Notes: generated by a model from the letters alone, not told the origin. 48,137 nucleotides of DNA from Candidatus Gastranaerophilales bacterium (GCA_944325705.1 CALVBB010000017.1:1-48137), one strand, 5' to 3'; counted from the first letter of the stretch, positions 16,307 through 24,398 are shown. Translations and numbers: made by a program.

Positions 16307-16523
16307 ATTTATCAAATTCAAACAATTCAGGAAGCTTTATTTTTAAAGCTCTTGATATTTTAAAAATCATTAAAAGGCTAGGATTTCTGATGCCGCGTTC
16401 AATAAAGCTCATATATGTTCTGTGAATTCCTAGTTTTTCGGCAAGTTCTTCTTGAGAGAGCTCTGCGGCCTTGCGTTTTTTGCGTACAGCTTCTCCAAAT
16501 TTTTCGAGAATTTTTGTGTTCAT
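16305..16523 (-). CDS. XRE-family helix-turn-helix regulator (next to pilin C)
   Basis: The protein has 72 residues from the ATG at 16523; an ATG at 16562 would add 13 residues and cannot be excluded, as neither has a clear ribosome site. HTH_3 covers nearly the whole protein (A-V-R-K-K-R-K-A-A-E-L-S-Q-E-E-L-A-E-K-L, H-R-T-Y-M-S-F-I-E-R-G). It is divergent from pilin C with a 128-bp gap and tail-to-tail with pilin B. The gap contains GTTAC-N11-GTAAC (16554-16574), a possible operator. It is a probable local repressor. Confidence 0.88.
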   Translation of the reverse strand: MNTKILEKFGEAVRKKRKAAELSQEELAEKLGIHRTYMSFIERGIRNPSLLMIFKISRALKIKLPELFEFDK

Positions 16524-16601
16524 AGGATTAATTTTATGTATATGATACTGTGAGTTACACATACAATAAGTAACAAAATGTTGCTAAGTTAGGCTTATAT
16601 A

Positions 16602-16630
16602 TTGAAATATACCTCTATTTTGGTTATAAT
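16602..16630 (+). promoter_or_regulatory. Promoter of pilin C
   Basis: TTGAAA (16602-16607) and a perfect TATAAT (16625-16630) are spaced by 17 bp. The transcript would start near 16637, just before the AAGGAGG ribosome site. Confidence 0.78.
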
Positions 16631-16651
16631 TAAAATGGTTAAGGAGGATAT

Positions 16652-17365
16652 ATGAAACGAGCATTTACGCTGGCTGAAGTTTTAATTACTCTCGGCATAA
16701 TAGGAGTTGTTGCTGCAATGACCTTGCCGTCGCTTGTTGGAAATTACAAAAAGAAACAGGCTGTCACACAGCTTCAAAAAGTTTATACGGTCTTAAATCA
16801 GGCGCTGCGTCAATCAGAAGCCGCAAATGAGTCGTCGCAATACTGGGATACATCAAAGGGTGTCAATGTTTATTTTGATACTTACTGGAAACCTTATTTA
16901 AAGATTGTCAGATACTGTACAGAAGCTGGAGGCTCAAAAGAATGCGGTTATTCGTCAAGAACTCCATGGTACAGGGCGAATGGTAAACGGGATGCCTATA
17001 TTATAGCAATAGACGCTAATAGAGTTGCCTCAATACTTCCTGATGGCAGTTTTGTCAGTATTTTAACGGGTTCCGGTTATGGATCGGCTGAAGGCGGCAC
17101 TGATGAGGAGGGGAATATCACAGGTAATACAGGAGGTGTTGATACCAGAATAATAGTGGATTTAAACGCTTCTAAAAGACCAAATATCTTCGGACAGGAT
17201 GTCTTTCTCTTGCAAAGGGTAGCAGGTAAGGGCATATTACCGTACGGCTACGACCAGGATGATGATACCGTGAACGAAAACTGTTCCAAAAATGGTTCAG
17301 GTTTTATGTGTGCAGCAAGGCTGATGCGTGACGGCTGGGAAATCAAAGACGATTACCCGTGGTAG
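16652..17365 (+). CDS. Type IV pilin-like prepilin (pilin C)
   Basis: The protein has 237 residues. The leader is M-K-R-A, then F-T-L-A-E-V-L-I-T-L-G-I-I-G-V-V-A-A-M-T as the prepilin peptidase signal and membrane helix. The globular domain has paired cysteines, a Gly-rich loop (about 140-165), the shared D-L-N-A-S-K-R-P-N-I-F-G-Q-D motif and the C-terminus G-W-E-I-K-D-D-Y-P-W. AAGGAGG precedes the ATG and a strong promoter lies at 16602-16630. It is divergent from an XRE regulator and intact, unlike its neighbour pilin B. Probable pseudopilin. Confidence 0.9.
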   Translation: MKRAFTLAEVLITLGIIGVVAAMTLPSLVGNYKKKQAVTQLQKVYTVLNQALRQSEAANESSQYWDTSKGVNVYFDTYWKPYLKIVRYCTEAGGSKECGYSSRTPWYRANGKRDAYIIAIDANRVASILPDGSFVSILTGSGYGSAEGGTDEEGNITGNTGGVDTRIIVDLNASKRPNIFGQDVFLLQRVAGKGILPYGYDQDDDTVNENCSKNGSGFMCAARLMRDGWEIKDDYPW

Positions 17366-17450
17366 ATGGAATAAACCTGTATAAAACTTCCGAAAACCAG
17401 TCAGAATTAATGTTTTCAAAAGTACGCTGTACAGGTTAAAGGTTATATCA

Positions 17451-17491
17451 TGCGGTGCCGGTGACTTTATTAAGCCGCCCGCACTTTTTTT
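17451..17491 (+). terminator. Probable terminator after pilin C
   Basis: TGCGG and CCGCA arms with partly paired GC-rich inner segments are followed by C and seven T. It ends right at the stop of the convergent hydrolase gene. The stem is imperfect. Confidence 0.55.
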
Positions 17492-17492
17492 A

Positions 17493-18038
17493 TTATTTAA
17501 TTAACGCCTGAACCTCTTTGAATTTTGGGTGTTTTGCCCCTTTTAGCCATTCAAAAAGCGCGATTTCAACACACGAAATTTTGGCACCGTTTTGCTGCAT
17601 AATTTCTATTCCCTGCTTAAATTCATATTTATTACGGCTTGCGCATGCGTCCTTTATTATATAAACATCATAACCTGCTTCCAATAGCGCAGCGGCTGTC
17701 TGGTGCACGCAGATGTGAGTTTCTATTCCGAATAAAACTATCTGTTTTCTGTTGTATTTTGCAATCCTATCCGGCATGCCTTCTTCTAAAAGTGCATTAA
17801 AAGAAGTCTTTTCTAATATTTCAGAGCACTCAGGCAGTGCAACTTTTAATTGCGGCACGGTAGAGCCTAGACCTTTCGGATACTGTTCTGTCACAATTAC
17901 GGGAATTCCAAGAGCCTTTGCTGCACTTGCAACTTTAACTGCTCTTGTTACAACTATATCTTTATCAAGTGCGGCAACTAGCCTTTCTTGAATATCTATT
18001 ATCAGTACAAGACTGTTTTCTACAGACAGTGTATTCAT
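17493..18038 (-). CDS. Isochorismatase-like cysteine hydrolase
   Basis: The protein has 181 residues from the ATG at 18038, chosen because AAGGAG lies before it; an in-frame ATG at 18056 has none. The fold motifs are L-V-L-I-I-D-I-Q-E-R-L (catalytic Asp), V-T-E-Q-Y-P-K-G-L-G and G-I-E-T-H-I-C-V-H-Q-T-A with the nucleophilic Cys. This pattern fits the YcaC-like branch, whose substrates are mostly unknown; isochorismate cleavage itself is not implied. Its ribosome site overlaps the stop of the receiver/GGDEF-like gene upstream, so the two are cotranscribed. Confidence 0.88.
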   Translation of the reverse strand: MNTLSVENSLVLIIDIQERLVAALDKDIVVTRAVKVASAAKALGIPVIVTEQYPKGLGSTVPQLKVALPECSEILEKTSFNALLEEGMPDRIAKYNRKQIVLFGIETHICVHQTAAALLEAGYDVYIIKDACASRNKYEFKQGIEIMQQNGAKISCVEIALFEWLKGAKHPKFKEVQALIK

Positions 18039-18048
18039 TTTTTTCTCC

Positions 18049-19266
18049 TTAATCAATAGTGCTCTTAAATTCTTTTATAAAATCTTCCACAATTTTTATA
18101 AGTTCTTTTTGCGAAATTTTGTTCAGCGGCATTGAAATCTCTCTGTTCTCAGGGCTCTCCAGTCCGGCATGGGTAATATAAATTATAATTTTTGCAAACC
18201 CCGGATATACTATCTTTAAACGGCTTTCCTGCTTTGGATTTTTCAGACAGAATACACTCTGGTTATCATCGGTGTACTGCTCAATTTTTGTGTTGAAAAG
18301 TTTTTCCTCATAACTTTTTTGCAGTCTGAAAAACACAGGTGCAATAACTTTTTCCAGCTTTTTGTTAAAAATCTGTCTGAACAGTTTGTAATTTTTTTCG
18401 GTTATTTTCGGGGTATCAAGCCATTCATCAAGTGTGTCATTTTTATCGGCGTAAATTACCATTTCCTGATTGTTAATAAGAGCTTCTGTTAGCGCGCACT
18501 GTGCTCTTTTTTCTGTATCTTTAAATTTTGACCCTTTAATTTCGCAGATGCCGGCTTTTATTGTAAATTGACCATTTAAATATGCTTTAATTTTTTCGTA
18601 AACGCTTACGGCGCCGTTTAAACCTGTTTCGGAAAGCAGTATGTAATATTTTGAGCCGGTTGCACAAGCTGCAATATCGCCTGTTCTTACTGACTTTTTT
18701 ATAGCCTCGCAGAGTTTTTCTGCAGAAAAGCTCGCTTTGCCTTCTTCGTCCGGTGCAATCATAATAAAGGCACCGGTACCTGCAAAATTTTTAAGTTCAA
18801 CCTGGCAAATTTCATTTGTAAATTTAGGGCTGACAAAGCCGTTTGTTTCTGATAAAACCCCGTATTCCTGCAGGTAATTTTTGTACCGTGTAATTTCGTT
18901 TTTTAAATTTGTCTTTTTTATACAGTTAATAACCCGTATAAGCATTTCTGAAGGGTCTGATTTCGTGGAACAGTAGTCGTCAATTCCTTCGTCATAAGCG
19001 CTCAGAACAAAATCCCTGTCGTAATTGTTTATTAAAAGAATTATGTTCTGACAATGTTCTTGTATGTATTTAATCAAACCCAGAGTTTTGGCTCTGTCAG
19101 TATTTTCATGTACAATAGCTAAATCGCACCTGTTTTCAAATATAATATCCGGAGCATCCTCGTAATCACAGTAAGACACCCTGTCAGATTCTCTTAATAA
19201 CATAAGTTTATCGTCAAATGCCTCTATTGTAGATGTGTCGTCTGTGATTAGTAAGATGTCATTCAT
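18049..19266 (-). CDS. Degenerate receiver plus degenerate GGDEF-like protein
   Basis: The protein has 405 residues. The N-terminal ~120 follow a response-regulator fold (L-L-I-T-D-D, D-L-A-I-V-H-E-N, I-L-L-I-N-N-Y-D). The phosphoacceptor position reads H-E-N rather than Asp, and the Thr/Lys switch residues are altered. Residues ~155-290 resemble a GGDEF domain in spacing (F-A-G-T-G-A-F-I-M-I-A, K-S-V-R-T-G-D-I-A-A). The signature half-site reads G-S-K-Y-Y-I-L-L, so cyclase activity is unlikely. A C-terminal region of ~110 residues is unrecognised. It lies 10 bp after ftsX and before the hydrolase in an apparent operon. It may be a protein-interaction or nucleotide-sensing module. Confidence 0.72.
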   Translation of the reverse strand: MNDILLITDDTSTIEAFDDKLMLLRESDRVSYCDYEDAPDIIFENRCDLAIVHENTDRAKTLGLIKYIQEHCQNIILLINNYDRDFVLSAYDEGIDDYCSTKSDPSEMLIRVINCIKKTNLKNEITRYKNYLQEYGVLSETNGFVSPKFTNEICQVELKNFAGTGAFIMIAPDEEGKASFSAEKLCEAIKKSVRTGDIAACATGSKYYILLSETGLNGAVSVYEKIKAYLNGQFTIKAGICEIKGSKFKDTEKRAQCALTEALINNQEMVIYADKNDTLDEWLDTPKITEKNYKLFRQIFNKKLEKVIAPVFFRLQKSYEEKLFNTKIEQYTDDNQSVFCLKNPKQESRLKIVYPGFAKIIIYITHAGLESPENREISMPLNKISQKELIKIVEDFIKEFKSTID

Positions 19267-19276
19267 AAGTTTTTAT

Positions 19277-20185
19277 CTACACCTGCAGGTGTTTTTTGAT
19301 ACACAAAAAGCTTCCGCCTGCACCGAATAGTATTGCCATCAAAAACATTGTAAAGATTACAAGGCTCTGTGCATACAGAGGCGACGGCACCATGAAGAAT
19401 TTGTGCATATTAATAAGCCCGTTTTGGACAAAATTCAGCGGAATAATAGCGATAATTGCCCCTGTAAATCCGTAAAACGCCCCCTGCATAATAAGCGGAA
19501 ACCTGATATACCAGTTTGAAACGCCCATAAGCCTCATGATTTCAATTTCGTCTTTTCTGGACTGGATTACAAGCTGAATTGTGTTATTGATAATTGTGAT
19601 TGTCAAAATTCCCATTATTATTATGACAAGAACTGTAATTGTATTAACTACGTGATTAAGCGTCTGGATTTTTTTAGCCAGTTCCTGCGCGTAACTCATA
19701 TCTTCTACAGAGTTAAGCTTTTTTATTTTTTTGAAAACAGTGGAAATATTTTCAGGCTTGTCTACCTTAACATGCAATGTATCCGGCAGAGGGTTGCTTA
19801 TGTCAGGAAGATCCATTTCCCGTTTCAAATTTTGCCATGAAACATCTTTCGGAATAATTTTTACTGTTTCGACATGCTCAAATTCTTTAATCCTGTTTTT
19901 TACAATGTTTGTATCTGTTCCTGATTTCAGATAAACCGAAATTTCCAGAACATTCCCGAGTTCATGCGCAAAAGATGAAATTGACATGGCTGTTCTGAAA
20001 AATGAGCCGAATATGGTCAAAATTGCTGCCATTGTTGTTATGATAACAAGGTTTACGATACCTGTCCTTTTTATATCGTAAAATGTTTCCATTGTAAGTC
20101 TGTATAAAATTCTCAACTCACACAGCCAATCCTTTGGAATATGTTTTTTTACCTGTTTCTTTATTTTTAATTTTTGATCACTCAT
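19277..20185 (-). CDS. ftsX: Cell-division ABC transporter permease FtsX
   Basis: The protein has 302 residues. A cytoplasmic basic N-terminus is followed by the first membrane helix (about 41-62), a large extracytoplasmic loop (about 70-165) and three C-terminal helices (about 175-200, 225-250, 270-295), the FtsX topology. The segment E-I-E-I-M-R-L-M-G-V-S-N-W-Y-I-R-F-P is the typical coupling region. With FtsE it controls septal peptidoglycan hydrolases. Its start overlaps ftsE by 8 bp. Confidence 0.94.
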   Translation of the reverse strand: MSDQKLKIKKQVKKHIPKDWLCELRILYRLTMETFYDIKRTGIVNLVIITTMAAILTIFGSFFRTAMSISSFAHELGNVLEISVYLKSGTDTNIVKNRIKEFEHVETVKIIPKDVSWQNLKREMDLPDISNPLPDTLHVKVDKPENISTVFKKIKKLNSVEDMSYAQELAKKIQTLNHVVNTITVLVIIIMGILTITIINNTIQLVIQSRKDEIEIMRLMGVSNWYIRFPLIMQGAFYGFTGAIIAIIPLNFVQNGLINMHKFFMVPSPLYAQSLVIFTMFLMAILFGAGGSFLCIKKHLQV

Positions 20186-20855
20186 AAGTACCTGCTTGAA
20201 TATCCCTTACCACTTCACCTTTATCAAGGGTAATAACTCTTTTCCTGAAATAATCCACCATCGCATTGTCATGTGTGGAGACAATAACAGTAATTCCTCT
20301 CTGGTTAATCTGATCAAGTATCTGCATGATTTCCATAGAGTTTTTAGGATCTAAGTTTCCGGTAGGTTCATCCGCTATCAGAAGCGGCGGCCCGTTTACG
20401 ATTGCGCGGGCAATCCCTACTCTCTGTTGTTCTCCTCCGGAAAGTTCAGCCGGAGTTGCGTGCATTTTGTCATGTAACCCGACTATTTTCAATGCGCCTG
20501 TTACACGTGCATTGATTTCTCTTGAACTAATTCCGAGGGTTCTGATAACGTACGCTACATTATCATAAATGCTCATGTTCTGGAGCAGTTTGTAATCCTG
20601 AAACACAATTCCCATGCAGCGTCTCAGGTTTGGAACCTTGTCATTTGAAAGGTTTGCAATGTTAATCCCGCCGATGGTCACAGTGCCGCTTGTCGGCCGT
20701 TCTTCGTTGTAGAGAAGCTTCATAAGCGTGGATTTTCCGGCACCGGAGGCTCCTACTATAAATACAAATTCGCCGGAGAGAATATCAAGGTTAATATTCT
20801 TTAAAGCATAATGGTCGTTTTTGTATTTTTTTGTTACTGCTCTGAATTGAATCAT
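20178..20855 (-). CDS. ftsE: Cell-division ABC transporter ATPase FtsE
   Basis: The protein has 225 residues. Walker A G-A-S-G-A-G-K-S-T, Q-loop F-Q-D-Y-K-L-L, signature L-S-G-G-E-Q-Q-R, Walker B L-L-I-A-D-E-P-T-G-N-L-D and the switch H in V-S-T-H-D-N are all intact. The short length and the F-Q-D-Y-K-L-L segment fit FtsE rather than LolD. It overlaps ftsX. AAGGAT is the ribosome site, and a transketolase half-gene precedes it by 16 bp. Confidence 0.95.
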   Translation of the reverse strand: MIQFRAVTKKYKNDHYALKNINLDILSGEFVFIVGASGAGKSTLMKLLYNEERPTSGTVTIGGINIANLSNDKVPNLRRCMGIVFQDYKLLQNMSIYDNVAYVIRTLGISSREINARVTGALKIVGLHDKMHATPAELSGGEQQRVGIARAIVNGPPLLIADEPTGNLDPKNSMEIMQILDQINQRGITVIVSTHDNAMVDYFRKRVITLDKGEVVRDIQAGTYE

Positions 20856-20871
20856 TATTTCTTAATCCTTA

Positions 20872-21834
20872 TTATTTTACCAGTCTGTAGGTATCAACAT
20901 GTTTTTTTATTGTTCCGGCAAGTTTATTTGCGGTCAGTCCGTAATACTCAAGCAGGTAATCCCACTTGCCGCTCTGTCCGAATGTGTCGTTGATGCCTAT
21001 TCTTTGAACAGGCATAGGGTAGTATTCTGCAAGCAATTCGCATACTGCACTCCCGAGCCCGCCTATAATTGAATGGTTTTCTACGGTTATAACAAATTTT
21101 GTCTGCTTTGCCTTCTCAATAATTGTTGCTCCGTCAAGCGGTTTTACAACAGGGGCATGCAAAATTTGAATTGAATATCCTTCTTTTTTTAAAATTTCAG
21201 CGGCATCAATTACTTCGGCAAGAGTTTCTCCGTTTGTTATAACCGTAACATCGGAGCCTTCTTCCAGAACTTTCACTTTGCAGAAGTCAAATTCATAGTT
21301 TTCATCAAATATGTCGCAGACATTTGTCCGCGGAATTCTTATATACATAGGCCCGTAATTTTCTGCGGCAAATTCAATTACCTGTTCGCATTCTCTGCAA
21401 TCTGCCGGAACTATAACAGACATGTTCGGAATTGAGCGCATGAGCGAAATATCTTCCAGCGCCTGATGGCTTGCACCATCCTCGCCTACGGTGATACCTC
21501 CGTGTGTTCCTACTATTTTAACGTTAAATTCCGGATAACAAACTGTGTTTCTAATCTGGTCGTAAGTCCTTCCAGTTGCAAACATTGCAAAGCTTGATAC
21601 AAAAGGTGTCTTGCCGGCTGCTGCAAGTCCTGCTGCAGAGGCTATCATGTCCTGTTCAGCAATTCCGACATCGAAAAATCTTTCAGGAAATTCTTTCTGA
21701 AAAATTTGTGTCTGTGTCGAGCATGCCAGATCCGCATCCATAACAACAATTTCAGGATGCGAATGCCCCAGTTTTGCAAGTGTTTTGCCAAAAGCGGAGC
21801 GTATTGATTTTTTTTCTTTTCTGTTAATTAACAT
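20872..21834 (-). CDS. Transketolase-type C-terminal subunit (pyrimidine-binding and C-terminal domains)
   Basis: The protein has 320 residues and covers only the C-terminal half of a transketolase. The Pyr domain has F-F-D-V-G-I-A-E-Q-D-M-I-A (the catalytic Glu that activates thiamine diphosphate), G-T-H-G-G-I-T-V-G-E-D-G-A-S-H-Q and Y-I-R-I-P-R. A C-terminal domain follows from about residue 195. Split transketolases normally have the N-terminal thiamine-binding subunit immediately upstream; here only a 269-bp AT-rich gap lies upstream, so that partner must be elsewhere. AAAGGTG precedes the ATG. It runs into ftsEX. Confidence 0.88.
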   Translation of the reverse strand: MLINRKEKKSIRSAFGKTLAKLGHSHPEIVVMDADLACSTQTQIFQKEFPERFFDVGIAEQDMIASAAGLAAAGKTPFVSSFAMFATGRTYDQIRNTVCYPEFNVKIVGTHGGITVGEDGASHQALEDISLMRSIPNMSVIVPADCRECEQVIEFAAENYGPMYIRIPRTNVCDIFDENYEFDFCKVKVLEEGSDVTVITNGETLAEVIDAAEILKKEGYSIQILHAPVVKPLDGATIIEKAKQTKFVITVENHSIIGGLGSAVCELLAEYYPMPVQRIGINDTFGQSGKWDYLLEYYGLTANKLAGTIKKHVDTYRLVK

Positions 21835-22103
21835 GATTTTATAAACACCTTTATTTAAATAAATTTTTATTGTCCGGATAAATTCCCCGTGTCCAACAGC
21901 ATTATATCATAAACAAATTATTTGTCCTACAAATGTAAATATATCTTATGTTTTTGTAAATTTTAAATTTTTTTTTTTATTTTTTTTTGTTAACTTTTGT
22001 TAAAAATAAAAGATATTTTAGCAATTTTATTTTTTGAGGAGTATTTAAAGGGTAGAATAGGAAAAGACTTAATATTTTTATTTATCGAAAGGAAGAAAAT
22101 AAT

Positions 22104-23201
22104 ATGATGCAAGTTCCAAATTATGTAAATCCTTACATGCAGCAGCCGATTGTGCAGCCTTTCGCTACACCTGCTCCTAATTACAACGCTGTAAAAATTG
22201 ATGTTCACAACCCTAGCGTTTCAACACCTGGCGTAGGTCAGGCAGTTGTAAACGTTCCACAGCAGGCTCCGCAGTATGCAACTCCGACAATGCCTTATTA
22301 CACATACCCGCAGACACAGCTGTATCAATACCCGCAGGCTCCTCAGCAGCCTTATTACATGCCGCCTGTTCAGAACTTACCGGCACCTGTAGCACAGGCT
22401 CCTGTAGCTCCGGCACCGGCAATGCCAGCCCCTCAGGTAGCCCCAGCCCCGGTCGAAGTTCCGGCTCCTCAGGTTGCACAGCAGAATATTAATGTTCCGC
22501 AGCCTGTAGTTACTCAACCTTCAGCCCCTCAGCCGGCAGCAGTTCCTGCTGAAGTTCAAAAACCTGAAGTTGTTCAGTCAGCCCCGATTGCACCACAGGT
22601 TGATTTAAATGCTTATATTGCAAAGTTGACAAACCCTGACTATGAAGTTCAGGCAACAACTATGGAAGAAATGGCTAATATGGTAAAAGAAGATCCGCAG
22701 AAAGCTACAGAACTTCTTGATGTAAAAGTAATGGATGCACTTTCAAACATTGTTAAAGCTGATACAAGCAAACTCGCAGGCCCTACACCAGAACAGATTG
22801 CTGCAAGACAGAAATTGCTCTCAAACCAGCAGATGACTGATGCTGAAAAACAGTTAGCAACTTCTATCACACCGATGGAACAGGCTGAGAGAAACAAAAG
22901 CTATGCCCTCTTTACATCGGCAATCCTCCAGAAACTTTATGGAGATGAAGTTTCAAAATTAACAAATACAACAGTTCCACTTACTGAATTACCTGGTGCA
23001 GTAACAGTTGTTGAACAGTTAAAGAACAATCCTAACCCGATGGTTAGAACCTCTGCGATAGAAGCCTTAAGCTATATCCAGAACCCGAGCTACAAAAAAG
23101 ATTTGAATACATTGTTTACAATCGCTAAGAATGATGAAGACAAAGGTGTTCAAGAAGCAGCAACAGCAGCATTAGATAAATTAAATCAAATGCCAGCGTA
23201 A
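22104..23201 (+). CDS. Pro/Gln/Ala-rich protein with C-terminal HEAT-like repeats
   Basis: The protein has 365 residues. Residues 1-170 are a low-complexity P/Q/A/V/Y-rich linker (many A-P-A, P-Q-Q and Y-Y-x-P units). Residues ~170-365 are alpha-helical with HEAT-like pairs, e.g. N-P-M-V-R-T-S-A-I-E-A-L-S-Y-I and D-K-G-V-Q-E-A-A-T-A-A-L-D-K-L. GGAAG precedes the ATG. Codon use in the repeat region looks more uniform than in neighbours, hinting at high expression. No signal peptide is seen. It is probably a scaffold or binding protein; the function is not recognised. Upstream, 21835-22103 is very AT-rich with long T runs. Confidence 0.8.
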   Translation: MMQVPNYVNPYMQQPIVQPFATPAPNYNAVKIDVHNPSVSTPGVGQAVVNVPQQAPQYATPTMPYYTYPQTQLYQYPQAPQQPYYMPPVQNLPAPVAQAPVAPAPAMPAPQVAPAPVEVPAPQVAQQNINVPQPVVTQPSAPQPAAVPAEVQKPEVVQSAPIAPQVDLNAYIAKLTNPDYEVQATTMEEMANMVKEDPQKATELLDVKVMDALSNIVKADTSKLAGPTPEQIAARQKLLSNQQMTDAEKQLATSITPMEQAERNKSYALFTSAILQKLYGDEVSKLTNTTVPLTELPGAVTVVEQLKNNPNPMVRTSAIEALSYIQNPSYKKDLNTLFTIAKNDEDKGVQEAATAALDKLNQMPA

Positions 23202-23245
23202 GCCGCACCATTCAATTCATTCCTTTCTTTAAATAACAATGACAG

Positions 23246-23278
23246 AAAATCCCTGAATGATTATTTCAGGGATTTTTT
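23246..23278. terminator. Terminator after the HEAT-repeat gene
   Basis: AAAATCCCTGAA and TTCAGGGATTTTTT form a 12-bp stem with a seven-base loop. The convergent XRE gene ends six bases later, so both may use it. Confidence 0.88.
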
Positions 23279-23283
23279 GTTCT

Positions 23284-23508
23284 TTATTTTTCTTCAAAGT
23301 GTTCAAACTCATTTAAAAATTCCGCGGGAGTTTTCCCAAAGTTAATTGCTATTTTCTCCAGAATATTCATCTTTATTCCCTGTTTTAAATTCTCTATTCT
23401 ACAGAGTATAGCACAATCCACATCTGCTTCCTGGGCAAATTTGTTTAAAGATACTCCTGAGGCTTCTCTTTTAAGTTTTATATATCTGCCTAAATCTTTA
23501 TATTGCAT
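23284..23508 (-). CDS. XRE-family helix-turn-helix regulator (next to pilin D)
   Basis: The protein has 74 residues, almost entirely an HTH_3 domain (Y-I-K-L-K-R-E-A-S-G-V-S-L-N-K-F-A-Q-E-A, I-L-C-R-I-E), with an acidic tail. It is divergent from pilin D. Its start codon overlaps the -35 box of the pilin promoter, and two copies of an ATTGAGAT-type dyad follow within the promoter. This makes it a strong candidate repressor of pilin D and of itself. No clear ribosome site precedes the ATG. Confidence 0.85.
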   Translation of the reverse strand: MQYKDLGRYIKLKREASGVSLNKFAQEADVDCAILCRIENLKQGIKMNILEKIAINFGKTPAEFLNEFEHFEEK

Positions 23509-23531
23509 TTATTGAGATTATGCAATATAAT
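23503..23531 (+). promoter_or_regulatory. Promoter of pilin D
   Basis: TTGCAT (23503-23508), 17 bp, TATAAT (23526-23531). The -35 overlaps the divergent XRE start codon, and operator-like dyad O1 fills the spacer. Confidence 0.72.
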
Positions 23532-23559
23532 GTAGTTAATGTCATTGAGATTTCTCAAT
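23510..23559. promoter_or_regulatory. Paired operator-like dyads O1 and O2
   Basis: O1 (23510-23527, TATTGAGATTATGCAATA) and O2 (23544-23559, ATTGAGATTTCTCAAT) share ATTGAGATT and a CAAT end. O2 has perfect 7-bp arms. Their centres are about 33 bp apart, near three helical turns. The likely ligand is the adjacent XRE protein. Confidence 0.6.
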
Positions 23560-23648
23560 AGTAAGGCGTAAAGATTTTGTTCTGTCGCAGTATGAAAAAA
23601 ATAAGGACTAAGGATTATATCAGTTTGAAAATCTGGAAAGGAGTATTT

Positions 23649-24398
23649 ATGGATAAGAAAAAATTTAATGCGTTCACGCTTGCGGAAGTTTTGATAACTC
23701 TCGGCGTAATAGGCGTTGTTGCCGCACTTACTATTCCGCAGCTTGTTAAGAATTATAAGGAAAAGGTTTTGCTGCAGTAGGCAAAAAAGATGTATTCAGT
23801 TCTCAGCAATGCTCTTGTCGCTTATGCTAATGATATGGGGACACCCGGAGAATACTGGTTAGTTTTTGATGGTTCAAAAACGCGTGCGCAAATTGTCGAA
23901 GGTTTGCTGAAATATTTTACCCCTGTTGAAGTTTGTGATACCCAGTCTGAAATTACGGCAGGAAAATGCGGCGGAGATTATATGATAAGAACTTTTAAAC
24001 GTAAAAACAACGGCAGCGGAAAAAATTCAGTTTATACGAATCTGATGAGGCAAAAAGGCAGAATCGTTTTAAAGGATGGAAGTTTTGTTTCTGTAATGAA
24101 TGATAATACATCTTCCGGTACTTGTTTTTATAACTGGACAGAACGTGTAACTGATGAAAACGGGAATTATACAGGAGAAACTATTGCACGAACATCAGAC
24201 AGATGCGGAAGAATTTATTTTGATGTTAACGGTTTAAAAGGACCTAATCAGTATCAGAATGATGTTTTTGAAATTCAAATTGCTGCAAAAAAATTTTGGG
24301 CAAGCGATTCGCTACAGGGTACAGGCGGACTTGACAGTGCAATACAAAAAGATAACCTTGAAAAAGGTGAAATTTATGACGTGAACGGTGATTTTTAA
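23649..24398 (+). pseudogene. Type IV pilin-like gene D interrupted by one in-frame TAG
   Basis: The ATG at 23649 has AAAGGAG before it. It encodes F-T-L-A-E-V-L-I-T-L-G-V-I-G-V-V-A-A-L-T and then stops at TAG 23778-23780 after 43 residues. The same frame continues without another stop to 24398. It carries A-K-K-M-Y-S-V-L-S-N-A-L, the helix that follows the hydrophobic segment in the other pilins, and D-V-N-G-L-K-G-P-N-Q-Y-Q-N-D. A single CAG-to-TAG change would explain it. The promoter, ribosome site and rest of the frame look undamaged, so inactivation is recent, or the stop is read through, or it is a base error. The C-terminal D-D-Y-P motif of pilins A, C and F is absent. Confidence 0.8.

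Noticed and set aside
15842-16321. 159-codon minus-strand frame opposite pilin B
   Set aside because: It overlaps the conserved pilin coding frame and the XRE gene, and has no plausible domain.
23778-23780. TAG as a recoded sense codon in this organism
   Set aside because: Pilin A, pilin C, the TOPRIM gene and the first permease all end at TAG, so amber is used as a stop here.
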